Assembly (NCBI RefSeq): GCF_036417845.1
Contig: NC_089991.1
Location: forward strand, 10,793,001 to 10,857,000
DNA: 64,000 bases
From: Apteryx mantelli
Taxonomy: Eukaryota; Chordata; Aves; Apterygiformes; Apterygidae
Direction: 5' to 3'
Shown: positions 36,801 through 51,800 of the stretch, in pieces
How the letters are laid out: the number at the start of each line of letters is the position of its first letter
Position numbering within the stretch: position 1 is the first letter of the stretch
Made by a program: the position numbers and the translations under genes
Notes under the pieces: generated by a model
What the model was told of the DNA's origin: nothing
Seen by the model: only the letters and a program-made list of their open reading frames with translations
The model's database searches: none

Positions 36801-39800
36801 GTCACGCAAATATTTGTACTGGCATAAAGGAAGGAATGGTATTTGGGTAAGAATAAGTGACTGAGGGCAAGGGAGGGCAGGGACAGGTTTAGCGCCTGAA
36901 CTACATCCTTAGGATGTGGTTTCACAAGCGGGTGAAGGAGTTCTAAGATTATTCTGCCACTGAAAAAGACTGTCCCACTTTCATACATGACCATTCAATG
37001 TTATTGCCTTTCTTGTGCTTCTGTTGAGTAGTTCAGTATTTGCTTGTGCTAGCTTGCTGATACAGCTAAAAAAACCATCCTTTTATTTTGTAGGGTTAGT
37101 TTACAAATGGATCAGCACAGTGCTGCATAAGCAGCTGCTTATGGGCCTGCAAGTGCTTGTGCTGATAGGGGATAAGATAGGAAGATGGGCTGGGACCATT
37201 TTTTGATGATGGTGCAGTTTTCGATAGCTTTAAGTCAGTTTTGAAACTGTGCCATTAATGGTTTGTTACATGCAAAACTGCTCTAAAAAAAAATCACAAA
37301 TTTAAGCTCTAAATTTAATTTTTTTTTAATTGTTCCTCTCTGGTATATCGCTCTACTTCAGGCTCATGAGCTAACCTTCCCATGTTCATATCGTTGTTGT
37401 GTGTTCAAAGCTGTACATCCTGGTTTCACTCTCAAGTCCCTAATTTGTGAGAAAAGATATAAATTGAAGTACATAATTGTGTCTGGCATCGTCCTACTTT
37501 AAATCTTTCAGATTGAAAATAGTCTCAGAGTGCAACAGCTATGCAGAACTGCAGTTACTCTGCAGGGTGCAGAGTAGCTAATTATATTAGAAATACTGGG
37601 AGCATATATTTCAGTTACAGAGTGGTGAAAGTGGTATTCTATGTGGAGTATTAATTTTAAATAGATTAAATCTTTCTGGGTGTGGTTGGTTTGCAAATAA
37701 AAATCAAACTAATGTGACAACACCAGCATCTCTAGTGCATGTTTGTGTGTTTTAAGGAAATTGCATGAAAACTGTCATACTCCCCCTTCCCTTCATTTAA
37801 ATAGTGTCATATCATCCTAACCAGTTAAATACTGACTGCATGCTTAATAGATATTAACTGGCTCATTTGGGATACAATTAGAAATATTAATGTATATCCA
37901 ACTTGTTTAATGAGACTGACCTGCATGAGTTTTTTTAATCTGTTGTAATAATAATGAGACCCATTGGGAGTTAAGAAGTATGTTGTTTTTTTCTCTGCTC
38001 CATCCCAATTCATAACAATAATATGCTTTTGTTGGTGGTTCTTCCCTCCCTCCCCCCCCAGCTATCTAGAAGCATCTTATGTATATACAGTAGATATTCG
38101 GTGTTTCCTCTCATGAGATATGTATTTGTTTATCAAATATAAAATTCTCTATGTGATTATTGGAAGCTGTGTTCTGTGTTCCATCAGACCATTTAGCTGA
38201 GGGTTTCTCTAAATCCATTTTGAATTTAAAGAAAAGAGGAAAAAAAAGCTTTTGATAAGCTTCAGTAACTTTATTGGAGTTGATGTGGGTGGATGCCTAT
38301 CTCTGAAAAGTCAGTTTCATTCTTGATATCTTATTTCTGTTAATAGAGTTGATTTCTTAATGATTGCTGTTATCTTTAATAATTCCTCCTTATGATGATG
38401 ATTTTTTTTTAATTATTCTTCCCTATGATCTTGGAAAAAGAGGTGGAAAAAAGCTTTCTGTTCAAAGGTGTTTAGTGTCTAAGTGAGTTAACTTAAAACA
38501 TGGCAGTTTATCTTTGCATCACCAAAGAGATTACTGAATTGCCTGAAACAACTTGAAAACTTAGTGTTGATAGAATTCTAAATGGAAAGCGGATTCTCTT
38601 AGCCTTTAAACTGCCACCTTCAGTTTTTTGTTATGTACAAAATAACTGTAATTTACTTCTATAGTTACAGACATTAGACTGTAAAGATCTAGTAATCTTA
38701 CCATTAATCAGTGAAAAATAATCGTTTCTGTGTTGAATCATACTGAAAATGTTTTTTTGTAAATTCATTGTTTAATTTGAAGTTATCATCTGTATGTGGG
38801 TGGAAACTGGAAACTGGGGCTCCCAAGAAAAGGAAACGGCTCTTGTTACCTTTTAGGACAGAAGAGTTACTTGATCTCCTGGAGGAACCAGTTTAACAAA
38901 CAATACCTATGAAAGGAGAGAAAACATCGTTATCGTTCACAAATAAACATTGCTTGGCATTTTGAAAGTTATTTTGTATGTGATTTGCCAGACGCTATCC
39001 ACAGAAGTGTTAGATTTGAGTAAAAAATACATTTTTTTGTGAACTTTGCAGGTTTGCCAAGCTACCCTTTTTATTTAATGTGAGGCATTAATCTAAAAAT
39101 TTTAATAAAATACTGAATATTAATATCATAATGCTGATGTCTTGGTGCTTCACTTACTTGGAATGGTGTGTTCTTACTGCTTGTGCCCGTTGCTTCCCTG
39201 TGATTTACTGCAGATGACACTCAGCCATTAACTATGGGCCAGTGTTTTTTTATAGGTAAAGTTACTTTGTCCAGCTGCTTAGTACAATAATAGAAGGATT
39301 TCTAGGTTGCGACCTGCCCTCATGGAAAATTTAATGACAAAGGAAAATAGGTATTTTAGGATTATGGTGAGTTTTTTATGCTTAATTAGATATACTTGTA
39401 GCAGGAAAGCAGCATTGTAGTATTCAGGTTCATTAAAGGATGAACAGTTTGAAACAGGAAAAGATTAGATTTTTATTAACCACTTTTTTGGTTAATTTAG
39501 TGACTGCAATATAATAAGCTGAAAACTAAGTAGTTGTGTCATTACTAGTGACTATATTTGAATATATTTAAATTGGGTATGAGTGTTTTTTTTCCCCAAT
39601 ACATGCCTGGAGCAATGATGTTTGCTTTCCTGATGTAGGTTTTCTTTTGTTTCTTGTAGAAATTATTGTGGTGTGGTCCTAAAGTCCTATTTTGTAATTC
39701 TTTAAAGAAGAACCTGAAATCTTGTGTCTTTACACAAGTGGCAAATTGTACTAAAACACCAATCCCAATAATAATCCTAAAAGTCAGAGTAAATAATAAA

Positions 39801-42800
39801 ACCTCCCTCAACTCTTCCAAGAATCTTAAGGGCTGTCTTTACAGAACATACTAAAATAAAGATCAGCTAGAATATGTTAGAGTAAAGTCAAATGAGAAGA
39901 TAACAGATCTGTATTTCTTAAAACTCAGTTGTTAGGAAAAAACATTTCAGTGTTTCTGCCAGTGGATGACTGACACTGGGAATGACAAAGTACATTGGCA
40001 ACGCTTCTATAATATTTCATTATTGTTTCATGTGCCTTGAGCTTCATCTATAATTTTTATATTAATTGAACTATTGTGATTTGACTGAAAAGAATCACAC
40101 TCCTAAATAATCAGAGAAATAGTCCTTTTTCTTTCCTTTCATATGAATGCCATCACTAAGATTTGAAAGTCTTCCTTACTGTTATAACCCATCTTCCCAA
40201 CTGTGTCCATGCATAAGTGTCAGTGTTGTATCTCTATTGACGTAACTGAAAAAGTACGTTTTTGGTGGCTTGTGTCATAATCTGTCCATGGAACTTCCAA
40301 GTCTGTGAGCATGCTGCTGAACTGAGTTTTCTGATGCTGTCAGATCAGCTTAGGTACTTGCTGAACTTACCATTGCATAGTTACATGCTTACCCTGTGTA
40401 ATAAGTTATAGAAGAAATAGTGCGGAAACTGCTGATTGCCAGAGCTGGTGGTCTGCGTAACTTTATCAAGATTATACCAAATTTACTTGATCAGGAGATG
40501 CCAACTGACATAATTTCATGGGAGGAAGGCCTCAAGCTTGTAAAGAAAGAAATAATTCTGTTGGGCCTATTGTAAAAGGTGTCTACAACAAAAACTTATC
40601 TTGGGGCTGGGACTCAGGGTTAAAGATCCTGGGTGTGCTGTAGATGTGAACAATATAGTTATAGTCACAAATGCATTATTTATATGCCAAAAAAGACCTA
40701 GAATAACAGCTTGCCTGTTGAGCAGGAAGATGACAGACTCTACAATGTAGTTGGATAGGCTTTTAGGAAATGTTGGAGAGAAGCTACTGTTTGCAGTCTG
40801 TGTGAGTAGCAGTGTCATTGGCAAGTGTAGGAGTGAGGTTCTTGAGCTCTTAGGCAGGAGAATGAAGACAAGAACTTAAGCAGAAATAGCAGTCTCAGAA
40901 ATAACGCTAATGATGTGTGCAGGATCGAATGGGGGAAAAATTGCCTTAATATGTGCTTGAGAAAATGATGTAAGCAGGAGGGGTTCAAATGTATCAGGAT
41001 CTGTGGAATGAGGGAGCTTGTACAGGAAGAAGGAGTTGTATTGAAGCCAAAATGGAACCAAACTGTTGGTCATTATAACCTCTGATCCTCTTGAGACACC
41101 CTTGTGGTGTCAAGTTGCAAAAACTGAATCCTCCAGTGAAGGGTAAGAGGGGGAAACTGTAAGGAGTCAAGTAAGGAGCAGTTAGAGGATACCATTTAAG
41201 CAGGTGCAGATAGAAAATCTAAACTGTGTGTGTGTTTCTACAGAAATTTTAGAAGATTGAAGGATAAGGTGGGTAAACTTAAATACTTTCTTTTCAGAAA
41301 ATTTTGAATAGGTCTGCTATGACAATCTGGTTTGTGGGACTCTTATTATATGCCAGGTACAAAATAATACAGGCAAGGCTGAAGAGAGAAACAGCAAGCT
41401 TTGCTGTTAACCAAATTAACAAGCAAACTGTGACTAAGTAAGGGTTTCTATGAACTGAAAATTCAGGACTAAAGGTTTGGGGGTAGAGAGAGAATAGGAA
41501 GAGGGACTGTATCACTTGATATCCTCCCACCCAGTGTGGTTAGCAGAGAGGCAGTGTGGGCAGGAAACACAATAGCAGTGAGTGACTTCGTTTACCCCGC
41601 GTAGGTTAAACAACATCGCATCAGTGCGTTACATTGAGACTAAATATTTAGATGATCAGTGATTGCTTCATCAAACAGTCAAAAAGACAAAAGTAGTAAG
41701 ACTTGACTTGATCCTGAGCAGTACATTGGTTCTGGTTCATATTATTACCATCAGAGCCACTCTGTAATAGTGAACATAACACATTTAGATTAAAAGTTTT
41801 TTCATGAGTAACAGAATAAAAAAAGTTTGTGTTGTTTCAAGACTTCATTTCAGAAAAATGAGGAATGTTGTTTAAAAAAAAACCTCTAAAAAAAGGCATT
41901 CAAAATCATGGAATATTTGCAGTGACGTGGAGATTATGAAAATATGTTGGTGGCTCATAGCAAAGCTGCTAACACTTTTCAAAGAGACTGATGAAAAAGA
42001 AATAGCATTGCTAAAGAGCAAGATTAAGGAAATAATTAAAAGCCAGAGCAAGTCTTTCAGAAAGCAGCAGTGATGTCCAGTTGAGAAAAATGGAAATGAT
42101 TGCAGACTCAGCACTTTGCATGTAAAATCACAAATGAGAGGCAGGTGCACGAGTTTGAGGACCAATTTGCAAAAGGCTTGCCACCCAGTTCGTAACGAAC
42201 CGGGAGCAGGAAGTGTGCCAAAGAACCTCTGGGGCCACTAGCCCCTGAAGCAGCACTGGAAAAAGGTGAAGACGGAGCAGAAAAACTCCATGAATTCTCC
42301 CCTAGCTGTAAACTGTTAGAGGCTGGCTGCATATGCTGCAAAATTATCACTGCATATTTGCTCTATTTTTTTAAATACTCTTTAGGCATCTTCTGACACT
42401 GTCAGAGATTAGGATACTGAACAGGTTTGATTTGCCTTTGTGCAGCCATGCTTTTGTTAAATGAGTATAAAATACTCATTGGGAGACTCTGAGGTCTTAT
42501 TTTTGCTGTTATTTTTAAGCTGCAGACTTTCTTGTTCTCACTTGTTACCAAGGTGAGGTGCAGGAAAAGCTTTAGCTTCCTTTCTAGGAAAGGTGAAATA
42601 TTCTTTTGTGTTTCAGCATCTCCAAGGGTCTTGGTTGTGTTCCTTTTTATGGCTGTGTGGAGTAGAGTCAAGAAATAAGGCTCTCAGATCCAGATATACT
42701 CAATGCAGTCTTACTTAAAGACCACATCATTCTAAAATTGTTTGGCAAGTGTAACGGTCTTTTCTGGATTGGATGTTGGTACTGACTGTGAAAGGAAACA

Positions 42801-45800
42801 TTGCCCCTAGATGTATTTCAGCTAGGGAGAACAGCAGTTAATGTAGCACTCTAATCCATGGCACAGTTCTTTCACAGCTAGAAGCTGAATGCGTAAGCAG
42901 CAGACTGAGCAACCAGTTCTGAGAAGAGAAGCTGATCAGTTTCTCTGTAGTGAGATCAGTCAGCTCTAATTCCCTTAAATTAAATTATTTTCAGGTAAAA
43001 GGCCTGAAATCAGGAACTCTGAGCAGTTTGCGGGGGGTGTGTGTCTCTGTTTTGGCTTTTGGGGTGTGTGGTGTGGAGTTTTCTTGTTTTGTGGGTTTTG
43101 TTTGCTTTTTTGTTTGCAAAGACCGGGAACTCTAGAATTAATTCTAGAATGTCTAGAAATAAGATCAGTAAATTATGTGTTTGTTTTTTTTAGACAAACA
43201 CAAATACTGAAGAAACTGTTCTCCAGTTTATCTCTATCCTACTGAATATCTACTGCGTAGCAGTTCTGCTGAAAGACACTTGGTTAGATGAAGGAAAATA
43301 AACTGGTTATGAGCCTGTAATTTGATAACTTTGTGTAAATTGTCATCTTCTCCTTCCATTCTCCCACTCCAAAGTCTAGTGCAGCATCTGCCTCTGTCTT
43401 ACAGATGTTTTCCAGGACAAGGCTGTATTAAAACAGCTGCTCCAGGTTTTTGGTTTTGGTTGCTTCACTCACTGCTCAGACCATCCTTCTAGGCTCTGTT
43501 GTTGATGAGATGCACATCTCAGGTTTTCTTAGGTAATATGACACCTAAAGGCTTGGCTCCATCAATGGAAGAAGTTTGAAGCTATACAGAGTCAAAGCTC
43601 TGTAGTTGAAGGCAGAAGGAATCTGCAACCCCTTTGAATCTGGTCTGGGTGCTTGGGTTAGAGTGCAACTTGCACTGTAAAACTTGGGTGTTTGGCATGT
43701 GTGATTTATGTGCGGGGGGACACGCTGTTCTCTGACTTCTATGCCATCTCCCTGGTTGCTTCAGCCCAAAGGGGTAGGGAGAGGAATTGAAAGGAATTGG
43801 AGCCTGCATACGGGCTGGAGGGAGCAAGGCTAGTGCTTTCAGGGCTGGACTCAGGACAGATCTGGTAAGCTTACCTGTACCTTGCCTGTGGATCCTATTG
43901 GAGAAGGGCTTGGAACAGGTGCTTACTCTTGGCTTAGAGGTGTTATCTGTACTCGAGTTTATTTCTGTCAAGATGGTTGCAGAGGAAGCGTTGGTATTGC
44001 AAAATACAGGGGCACCCGTGATATACCAGCACCAAAGTGATTACACAGTAGCGCAGAAATAAGTCAGTGTGTTAAAAGCTTTAGCATCTGCATTGTTTAA
44101 ACAGTCTTCCCTAGTGGAACAGCTAGCTTATGTTTAAAATAATGCTTGATTTGTAATAAATTTGGAATTCAGGCAATGTTTTAATGGTACTCAGCCTGCC
44201 CCAAAAGGATGGCTGAAACTACAAGGATCATTAAGCCTTTTAATGTTGCAAGGGTGTTTTTTTGGCAACATTAAATTCTGCATTGTTGCATATGCATTCC
44301 TTTCTTCTGTCCATATCAAATATTCTGTCAGTCGATGGATATTCAAAACAAACTTCAAACTTAATTCTTTGAGTAAGGAAAGTTTGGATTATTTAGAATT
44401 CAATCTGATTAGCAACACCTAGTAGTTTTGCACTATTGAAGTGAAGTAATTATTGGGTAGTTTTTCCGGCTTTTCAGAGTAAAATCTCTTATCTGTAACT
44501 ATTCAGCTAATGTTCCTCAAGCATGTATAGCTTCAAGACTTTCACTTGACCAGCTGTGGTACTGTAAACTAATAATAGAAGTATTGCATGCTCTTTATGG
44601 TGTTGGAAAACCCTAGCAGGAATGTTGTAGTGAACACATTTCAAATGAGTAGTGACGGCTGCAAATAGCTCAGAGTTGCAGAAGTTTGGAAATTGAGGGG
44701 GCTTTTCAAAGGAACTTTTCTATCTGTATGAGGTCATTTTAAAGCAGTAATGGCACAGATTTTTTTTGACACTCTGAAGAGTAAGGATTTTTTGAAAGTA
44801 GGAGGAAAATGGTTGTTTAATGAGCTCTGTGCTTAAGACATTCTGGAGGTTTGGGAGTGTGATAGCTACTGGTAGAATATTTTTTTTACAGATTTTCTTC
44901 CCCTCTTCCGCATCTGCCCCAAGATCACTCCCAAATTCATTATAGTCAAAAATAGGAAGTCTGGAGTATGCAAGCGAGTCGAAGTTTTATGCAGCCTGAA
45001 AGCTTAGTGTTGCCTCAGAAATAAGTGTTGAATGTAATTACAACTTGAGTGTCCTCTGAAAATAATTATTTTTACCCTTTTATTTCTTGTCCTAAAAGGA
45101 GGATAAGACTTTGTTCTTCTTGTAGATATTTCTGTCTTGGCATTAAAAAAAAAAAAAAAAAATCTGTGCCCTAATCCTGAAAGTTCATGGACTGGGAGTA
45201 CAGTCTTCTTCTGTCAAGGGTTTCTGTACGTGCTTGAGACACTTGAGGTATGGCCTTGAAAATGGTATCTTTGTGTGTACAAAGAAGGAAGTAGCATTAG
45301 ATATCTTATTTCGAAAGAAGCTTATGCAAGGCATTATGAACACTTGAAACTAGAGCTTTGTATTTTTCAGGGAAGGTTAATGTTGAAGTTGTATGCAGCG
45401 CAAGAAAGTACAGATTAAAAACAGTTGATTGGCTGCAGCATTTGGAAAATATCTAGTGATAATGGCTCAGTCTTGAAGGAGGAAGTGAGATCTGATTGAA
45501 TTCTGTAAACAAATAAATGGCAGCTGGTTTGTTAAAGAATAAAAAATATGAAAAATAATGAGCAAAGCAGGTGAATAAGTCTGAGGACTGAGCAAAAATA
45601 AATGTACTCATCTGCTTACAAAATACATATGGTATCTTTAGTTCTGCAATTGCAAAAAGTTATTCAAGTTCTATAGTTCCGCTTTTTGATCATATAGATG
45701 CTATTGTTTAAACGTACTGTCTCTAATCTGAGAACAATTAAATCTAAAGGAATAGGGCCTCCCAATTACTGACTTCAATAAGCCAGGTACATGTTCACAT

Positions 45801-48800
45801 TAGTACAAGGAGACAGAAATCTTGCAGAGGACCACAAAAGCCTTGTTTTTCTGTCTGATTGGAAACCAGAGCTACTGTTTTAGCATGTAATTGTTCCACC
45901 AAAGTGTCAAAATGTTGCCCTGAAAAGGGGGACTGTTGAAAGGCAGCTGCTTACATGTGCTTGTGAAATTGTTATTTGTGCTTAAGATGACCCTGATTTA
46001 TCATAAGAACGATTTAACTATAGTTGTACTCTAATTTCAACTACAGTTTAGGTAGGTAGTGAAAAACAATGGAAATAATATTACAGTGTTTTTGCAGTGT
46101 AAAGTAAATGGAAGCATTTTGGTTAATTCTGTTTGCTAGAGTATAACAAACAAAGTGTTAAGTCACCTTTTAAAGTGTTTGCATGAAGTATAGTAAATAA
46201 AATGACAGCACCTATTAAGCCTCTAAAAATGGGGCTGCAGAAATGTGTACTTGAAGTGAAGACAGCCTAATCATTAGGGATTAAAGAGTGCCAGTTGAAG
46301 AACGTCATGGGTGTGGGTGTTTGGAACCAAAAATCCCCTCAAGAATGGGGAAATAAAGAAATAGACCTAAGTTTAGATGAAGAAAAACTGTGTGTAGGAG
46401 TGGTTTAAAAAAAAAAAAAAAAAAACTCTGCTGATAGTATTAACTTGGCAAAATCCTCAGTGTGTTTGGAAAGTTATTTGCCACCATATATTGGCACCCT
46501 GCAGTTGTTAACATAGTCACGTATTTAAAGCAGCCGTGTATCTGTTGGTGTAAACCACATAATATGGTTTTCTATAACAATATGAAAGTATTTACCGCAC
46601 TGCAGGGGTTCTGTAATAGATGGAACCGCTGTTAATTAACTATGGAAAAAAGTGTTCTTAACCCAAATATGCTTTAAACCTACCACATAAGTGGTCACCT
46701 CATGTTCCCAACATCTGTAAAAACTACTTCAGCTATAGCATAGCAATTAAAAAAAAGATATTAAGAATATATCAAACCACAATTGGGTAATTTCTGATGG
46801 GAAAGAACTTTGAAAGGGGAGACTTCAACACATGAGATGGTGACTTCTAAACAACAGATCTTCCGAGTGCTGTAACAGACTGCAATTTAATTCTTAAAGT
46901 CACTGTCCTTTTTTGAAAGTGTGTGTGTGGTGGATTTGGGGTTATCTTGTTTACTTGGTACTCTTTTGTGATTAAAAGTTGTACGGCACAGGAAATAGCT
47001 TTATAGTTCCTTCCTCCCACAAGTTGTAATTCATTTGTGGACATCAGGATGTTTTCCTTGGCTTATCTCTTTCTGTGCAGTTTGCCTTGCACATCTGCCA
47101 CATAAATTATGAAACTGTTAACTTGAAAAACTGCAAATGTATTTCGGATCCTATTGTGCCGTAATGAAGATGGTATCATTGGTCAGAAAAAGTGTAGTTG
47201 AGACTTGCATAGAAGGTCTGTAATAATACCAAGTATTTATGTACTAAATTATTTGGTGTCCTATTTGTAATACTTCTGAGCACTGATTTAAAAATAAGTA
47301 ACTTCAAATGGTCAAGTATCAGTTAATGTTGAGCTGTTACCTCTGTGTAACCTGAGGTATTTTAGCAGATGGGTACCCATCTGTTTCTTCGCTGAATGTG
47401 GACTACTGGCTTCATATTTGGTGTCCATATGTTTCATCTGTAAGGCTCTAAATCTAAGCTGTATGTTTTATAACAAAAGTGACATTACTGACAGGAGCAA
47501 AGTGCAAATGGACTAAATTTGTTGCATGTTTTCTAGTTGGTTTGTCTTCACCTAGCAAAGACAAACAGTTGCTGGCTGAAACCTAACATCTGAGTTAACT
47601 GAGGGGAAGAGCAGCACTGTCTGTATTTTGTGGATGATTAGTATCTTTTTATTAGTATAATTGTCAGTAACGTTAGGTACGTTTCTGATTTGTCATTGTG
47701 CTGCTTGGGAAAACAGGTGGTTAAATGGTGTCTTTCTCTGTACTCTACCTAGGAATCAGTCTGCATACTGAACTCCAAGGTAGTGACATGCAGTAACAGG
47801 GTAGACCAATAAAATCGAGTGCTGAGATGTGTCTTTTGGAATTGGGTTTGTGTTTTAAATATTAGATCTTTTCCGTTTCTTGAATCATGAGTTTGGGTCA
47901 GTGATCAACTTTAATCCCTCAGAGTTTGAAGCAAATGATGCTGGCAGGAGTAAATGTAGTTGATGTGATCCAACTTTTTGTGAGATGTGTCTTGCATAGT
48001 GTGCTGGCCCCTAGCGGTTTGTGAGGTTCTGGATCGTTTCTTTTTTCAGATTACCAGTTCAAATGCTCTGGTAAAAAGTATTTCATGTCCAGATAGAAAA
48101 ATATTAAATGATTTTATTTTTAATTGACAAATAAAAATGTTTCTAGAAGCTAATTAACAACATCATATCTATGGAGTTTTCCACACCTGGGAGTGGGAAA
48201 GTTGTATTCTGTACTCAAATGACTTGTGTATTTTTTTTTAATTATTTTACTGTGTGCTGTCAGTAGTTGAAACCAACTTCTGAACATAGGCTTAAGAACG
48301 GGTCATTTAATATTAAAGAACTTCTTTTTAACCTTTTTGGAAAGCTTTCTGTCTGTTTCCTCTCCTGCAGTACACGAACCTTTTAATTTAGATACTAAAA
48401 ATAGTTTAGATGCATGACTCAGTGTGAATGATGGAGATGAAGGTATGTTTCCCCCCTCCAAAGGCTTCATCTTAAATGCAGCTATGCATGTGGGCCGGGG
48501 TGTTTTAGATAACTACTTACTGCCAAAGTGCTATTGGCATCTGTCTGCCTTGTCTTCTGTCCACATGTTGAATGTTCACTTTCCTTATTTTATAGTGCAT
48601 CCGTTCATTCTTTTTTAAAATAAATATGAATGCTGCAGTCCTAAACTTCTAAAAGCAAAGCTATATACTTTTTTCCCCTCTTAAGTTTTCAGCCCTGTAC
48701 TGCATTTTGGGAAATCTGGAAATTGTTGCTTTTCTGTTTGGATAGTATTCGTGAAACAAGCCCTGCGTATCAGGTAACAATACCTAGTAGGTGCTATCTA

Positions 48801-51800
48801 GTCTTATGGTGGAAGACTACCAGCTTCTCAGCCGAAGGACAACCCAACAGGAGGAAAGAGGTTGCTGGAAGCGATGGCCTGCACTTTAATTGTAGGGGCA
48901 GAGCCTCAGCTCAGCCTCCGGACACAAGTTACTGCCAGCTTTGTTCAGAGGCTTGCTTGGAAGTTACTGCCATGCTGGTGACAAACCATCCTTGCGGAAA
49001 AAGTGCTCCTGTTCTTATGCACGTACCTCACTGTAAAAATCTTACCAAGGTTTAGATGGAGGTGTACAAAATGAATAAGTGAGCCGGCTGCATAAGTTTT
49101 TCCTTTTTCAGTTAGATTCAGAACAAGCTTTTCTTGTGTTGTAACTTAAGGATTTCTTTACTATATATTTTTCAGATACTGTCATTCATTGTCCTGTTTT
49201 GATTGGAAAAAGCAATCTATTACTCAGTCTTGAGAAGCATAGCATAGAGGTGTTTAGATGTATTCTTGCTGGGGTTTGTGGATGTAGACGCTGAGACTGT
49301 TACTGTAATATCCTCCTTTGCTGTGTCAACAAGTGAGGTTATGAAAATTTTTTTTTTCCCCAAGTCAATGACATTCTGTCATGGACCAAACCTTTAAGTT
49401 CATTTTGTTGCTTTTGCTCAGTACTGAAGTCATAGAAGATGCAGAGAAGACTTTCTAAAAATAAAGAAGCTGCTAACAAAATCACAGATAGAATGAGATT
49501 AAAATACTAGTATATGAGACTGTTCCTATTAAAAGGATAATGCTGCTAAACACATAGTAATTACTTAAAAGATAAAATTATGTTGTATTTGCTTTGGCTT
49601 CTGAAATAACTAAAAACTAGAATATCTTTATCCACAAGACTTTCATAGTACACTAGTGCTGTACAGTAACAGTGCTTCTGTTGTCCCATGTTCATCCAGA
49701 CCGTTCTCCCTCCAAGAGACTGATCACAAGTTTTTGCTTTTGTTTAAAAAAAAAAAAACACCACACAACCTTTCTTTAGTGTTGGTATTTATTGGAATAG
49801 CATTAACATTCAAGCTATATGTATGAAAGGTACGCATGTGGGTAATGCTTGAATATTTTTTTTTTCTTCTGCTTTTAGTCTTTAAACAGGTATTTGCAGA
49901 ATGATCTCTCATTGCAAACTGTTAATGGTGGTAAAATGTAGAAAGTTTCTCATCTCAGCTTCTAGTATTTTAGTGTTCCCAGTTGTAAAATTAAAAAAAG
50001 GAAAACAGAAGGTGCATAATCCAGTGATGTCCTTGGAGTAATAGTTAAAGGCATAATATTATGCATGTAGGAGTCCCGTGTATACATGATATTGTAATTG
50101 GTTTGAACTATACATTGAAAAAAATTTTAACTGTGTAACCAGGTTTCTTGTTCCTGCTGCTCAGTCCCTCAGCACAGTGGGCAGCTTCCCAGAGGTTTGA
50201 GAAGTGTTTCTAATTAGGCTTACTCTGTCCAATCCAATACCTTTATCATTGCTATAAAGAAACTGTTGTGAGGTACCCTTTCTGTGACTTCTGTTTATTT
50301 TGATTTTCACAAGATTGGACGTGGCATTTCACAAATCTTCTGTGAATCTAATGTACAGCATTGTACTTGTGTCCGCAGTGACACCACCCACATCCATAGC
50401 ACCTCTAATCCTAATGGTGCTTTTAATGGAGTGATCTGACTCTTGCCTCAGGGCGTATTCAAGGCTTTTAAGTTTTTGCAGAAACATTGGCTAAGAGCTC
50501 TTAGGCTTTCTGATTCCTTAATATTAAAGTAAGTTCCATTCTGAGTGAATGGGTATATTTATTTATTACTCTTTCATTACATTTAATATATTAATACCTT
50601 TCTCTCACAGCATTCCTGGTATTGAGGTTTCTTACCTATATGAAAATCAATTAGTAGTAGTAATTCACCGTGTTGTAGCACGGATGCATCTACCATTGCT
50701 TACATAGAAGCAGAGCCTGCAAAGTAACATATGCTGATTGAAATGTACAGTAAAACTAAAACCCTTGTTTTCTCTACTGCAGGGTTTTTTTATGCAAATA
50801 CTATTTAATCTTTTCAGCAGATTTAAGACTCTGCTCTTTGGGCAATGATTATGAAATGTTAAGTTTATGTCATTCGGGGATCTGAAACATTGAGATGTAG
50901 ATATCTGCTCCCTGACCTGGTGAATGTGCTTATCTTAGCAATGCTTCCTTCAAAAGAACGTTGTTCCCAAAATCTAGCAGTGAGCTTCGAGTTGTGATTT
51001 CACACACTTGAATGTATCGACAGGGTGGCGAAAGAATAAAATGCCACTGACCATGGAAAAAGCTGGATAATATAAGAGATGCTGGGGACCATGAGACAGA
51101 GATACCTACCTGCGCGAAGTCATTTTGTGAAGACTGTGGGCATTGAGCTATTTACTCTTATCGGTGTTGTATGTCACATCCATGCTCCTAACCAGAATGC
51201 TGAATCAAGTTAATGAATGCAAAAATTGTTCTGCACCTTTTTCTTTAGCAGGTTTGCTGGAGCTGTATAGAAATCATGGTTTTAAGATGTTTTTGTTGTT
51301 TGGCAGTTAATATGAGGGTTTGGGGAAAACTTTAGCATGGAGATGAGCTGAGAAAATAGATTTGATTCTCTGCTGGTAACTTTTCAGGCCTGAATTTGTT
51401 CCCAGTCCTGGGGCTCTTTCCATTTCCACTGCTGACTATGTTCAGAGCCTTGTGTTTCCACATTCTGTTCCAAAGTATTCCTGGTTCCAGGGATTTGATA
51501 TAGAGAAATTCAGATTTTTCTATTGCAGAACCAGCAGTGACTGATGTGGGATAACTAGTTCAGGCACAACTCTGTATGAAACTGGCTGTAATGTTTGCAG
51601 TCAGAAGCTGTTACTAGAAGCAATATAGTTATATTTGTGTCATAATGTATGTAATATATAAGTGATGATAAGCTGTTCACAGATAACTGAGTCTACTTCG
51701 GTTGAGGCATATGAATCTGCAGAGAACATCTTGTGATCCCAAACAATGAAAAACGTTCACTCTGGAACAAAATGTTCAATTCAAAATGCTGCAATTATTT

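Noticed and set aside
42184..42204. Near-perfect palindrome CCCAGTTCGTAACGAACCGGG
   Set aside because: It lies inside the LINE relic, and a 10-bp arm with a mismatch is plausible by mutation.
41872..42350. - strand ORFs of 97 and 80 codons
   Set aside because: They are antisense shadows of the LINE relic, which reads on the + strand.
29606..46425. A18-A19 runs as tails of processed pseudogenes
   Set aside because: No recognisable cDNA-like or SINE body precedes any of them, and no flanking duplication was noticed.
48723..49055. 110-codon + strand ORF in intron 1
   Set aside because: A Cys-rich stretch looks tempting but shows no regular zinc-finger spacing. No good acceptor/donor pair frames it as an exon.
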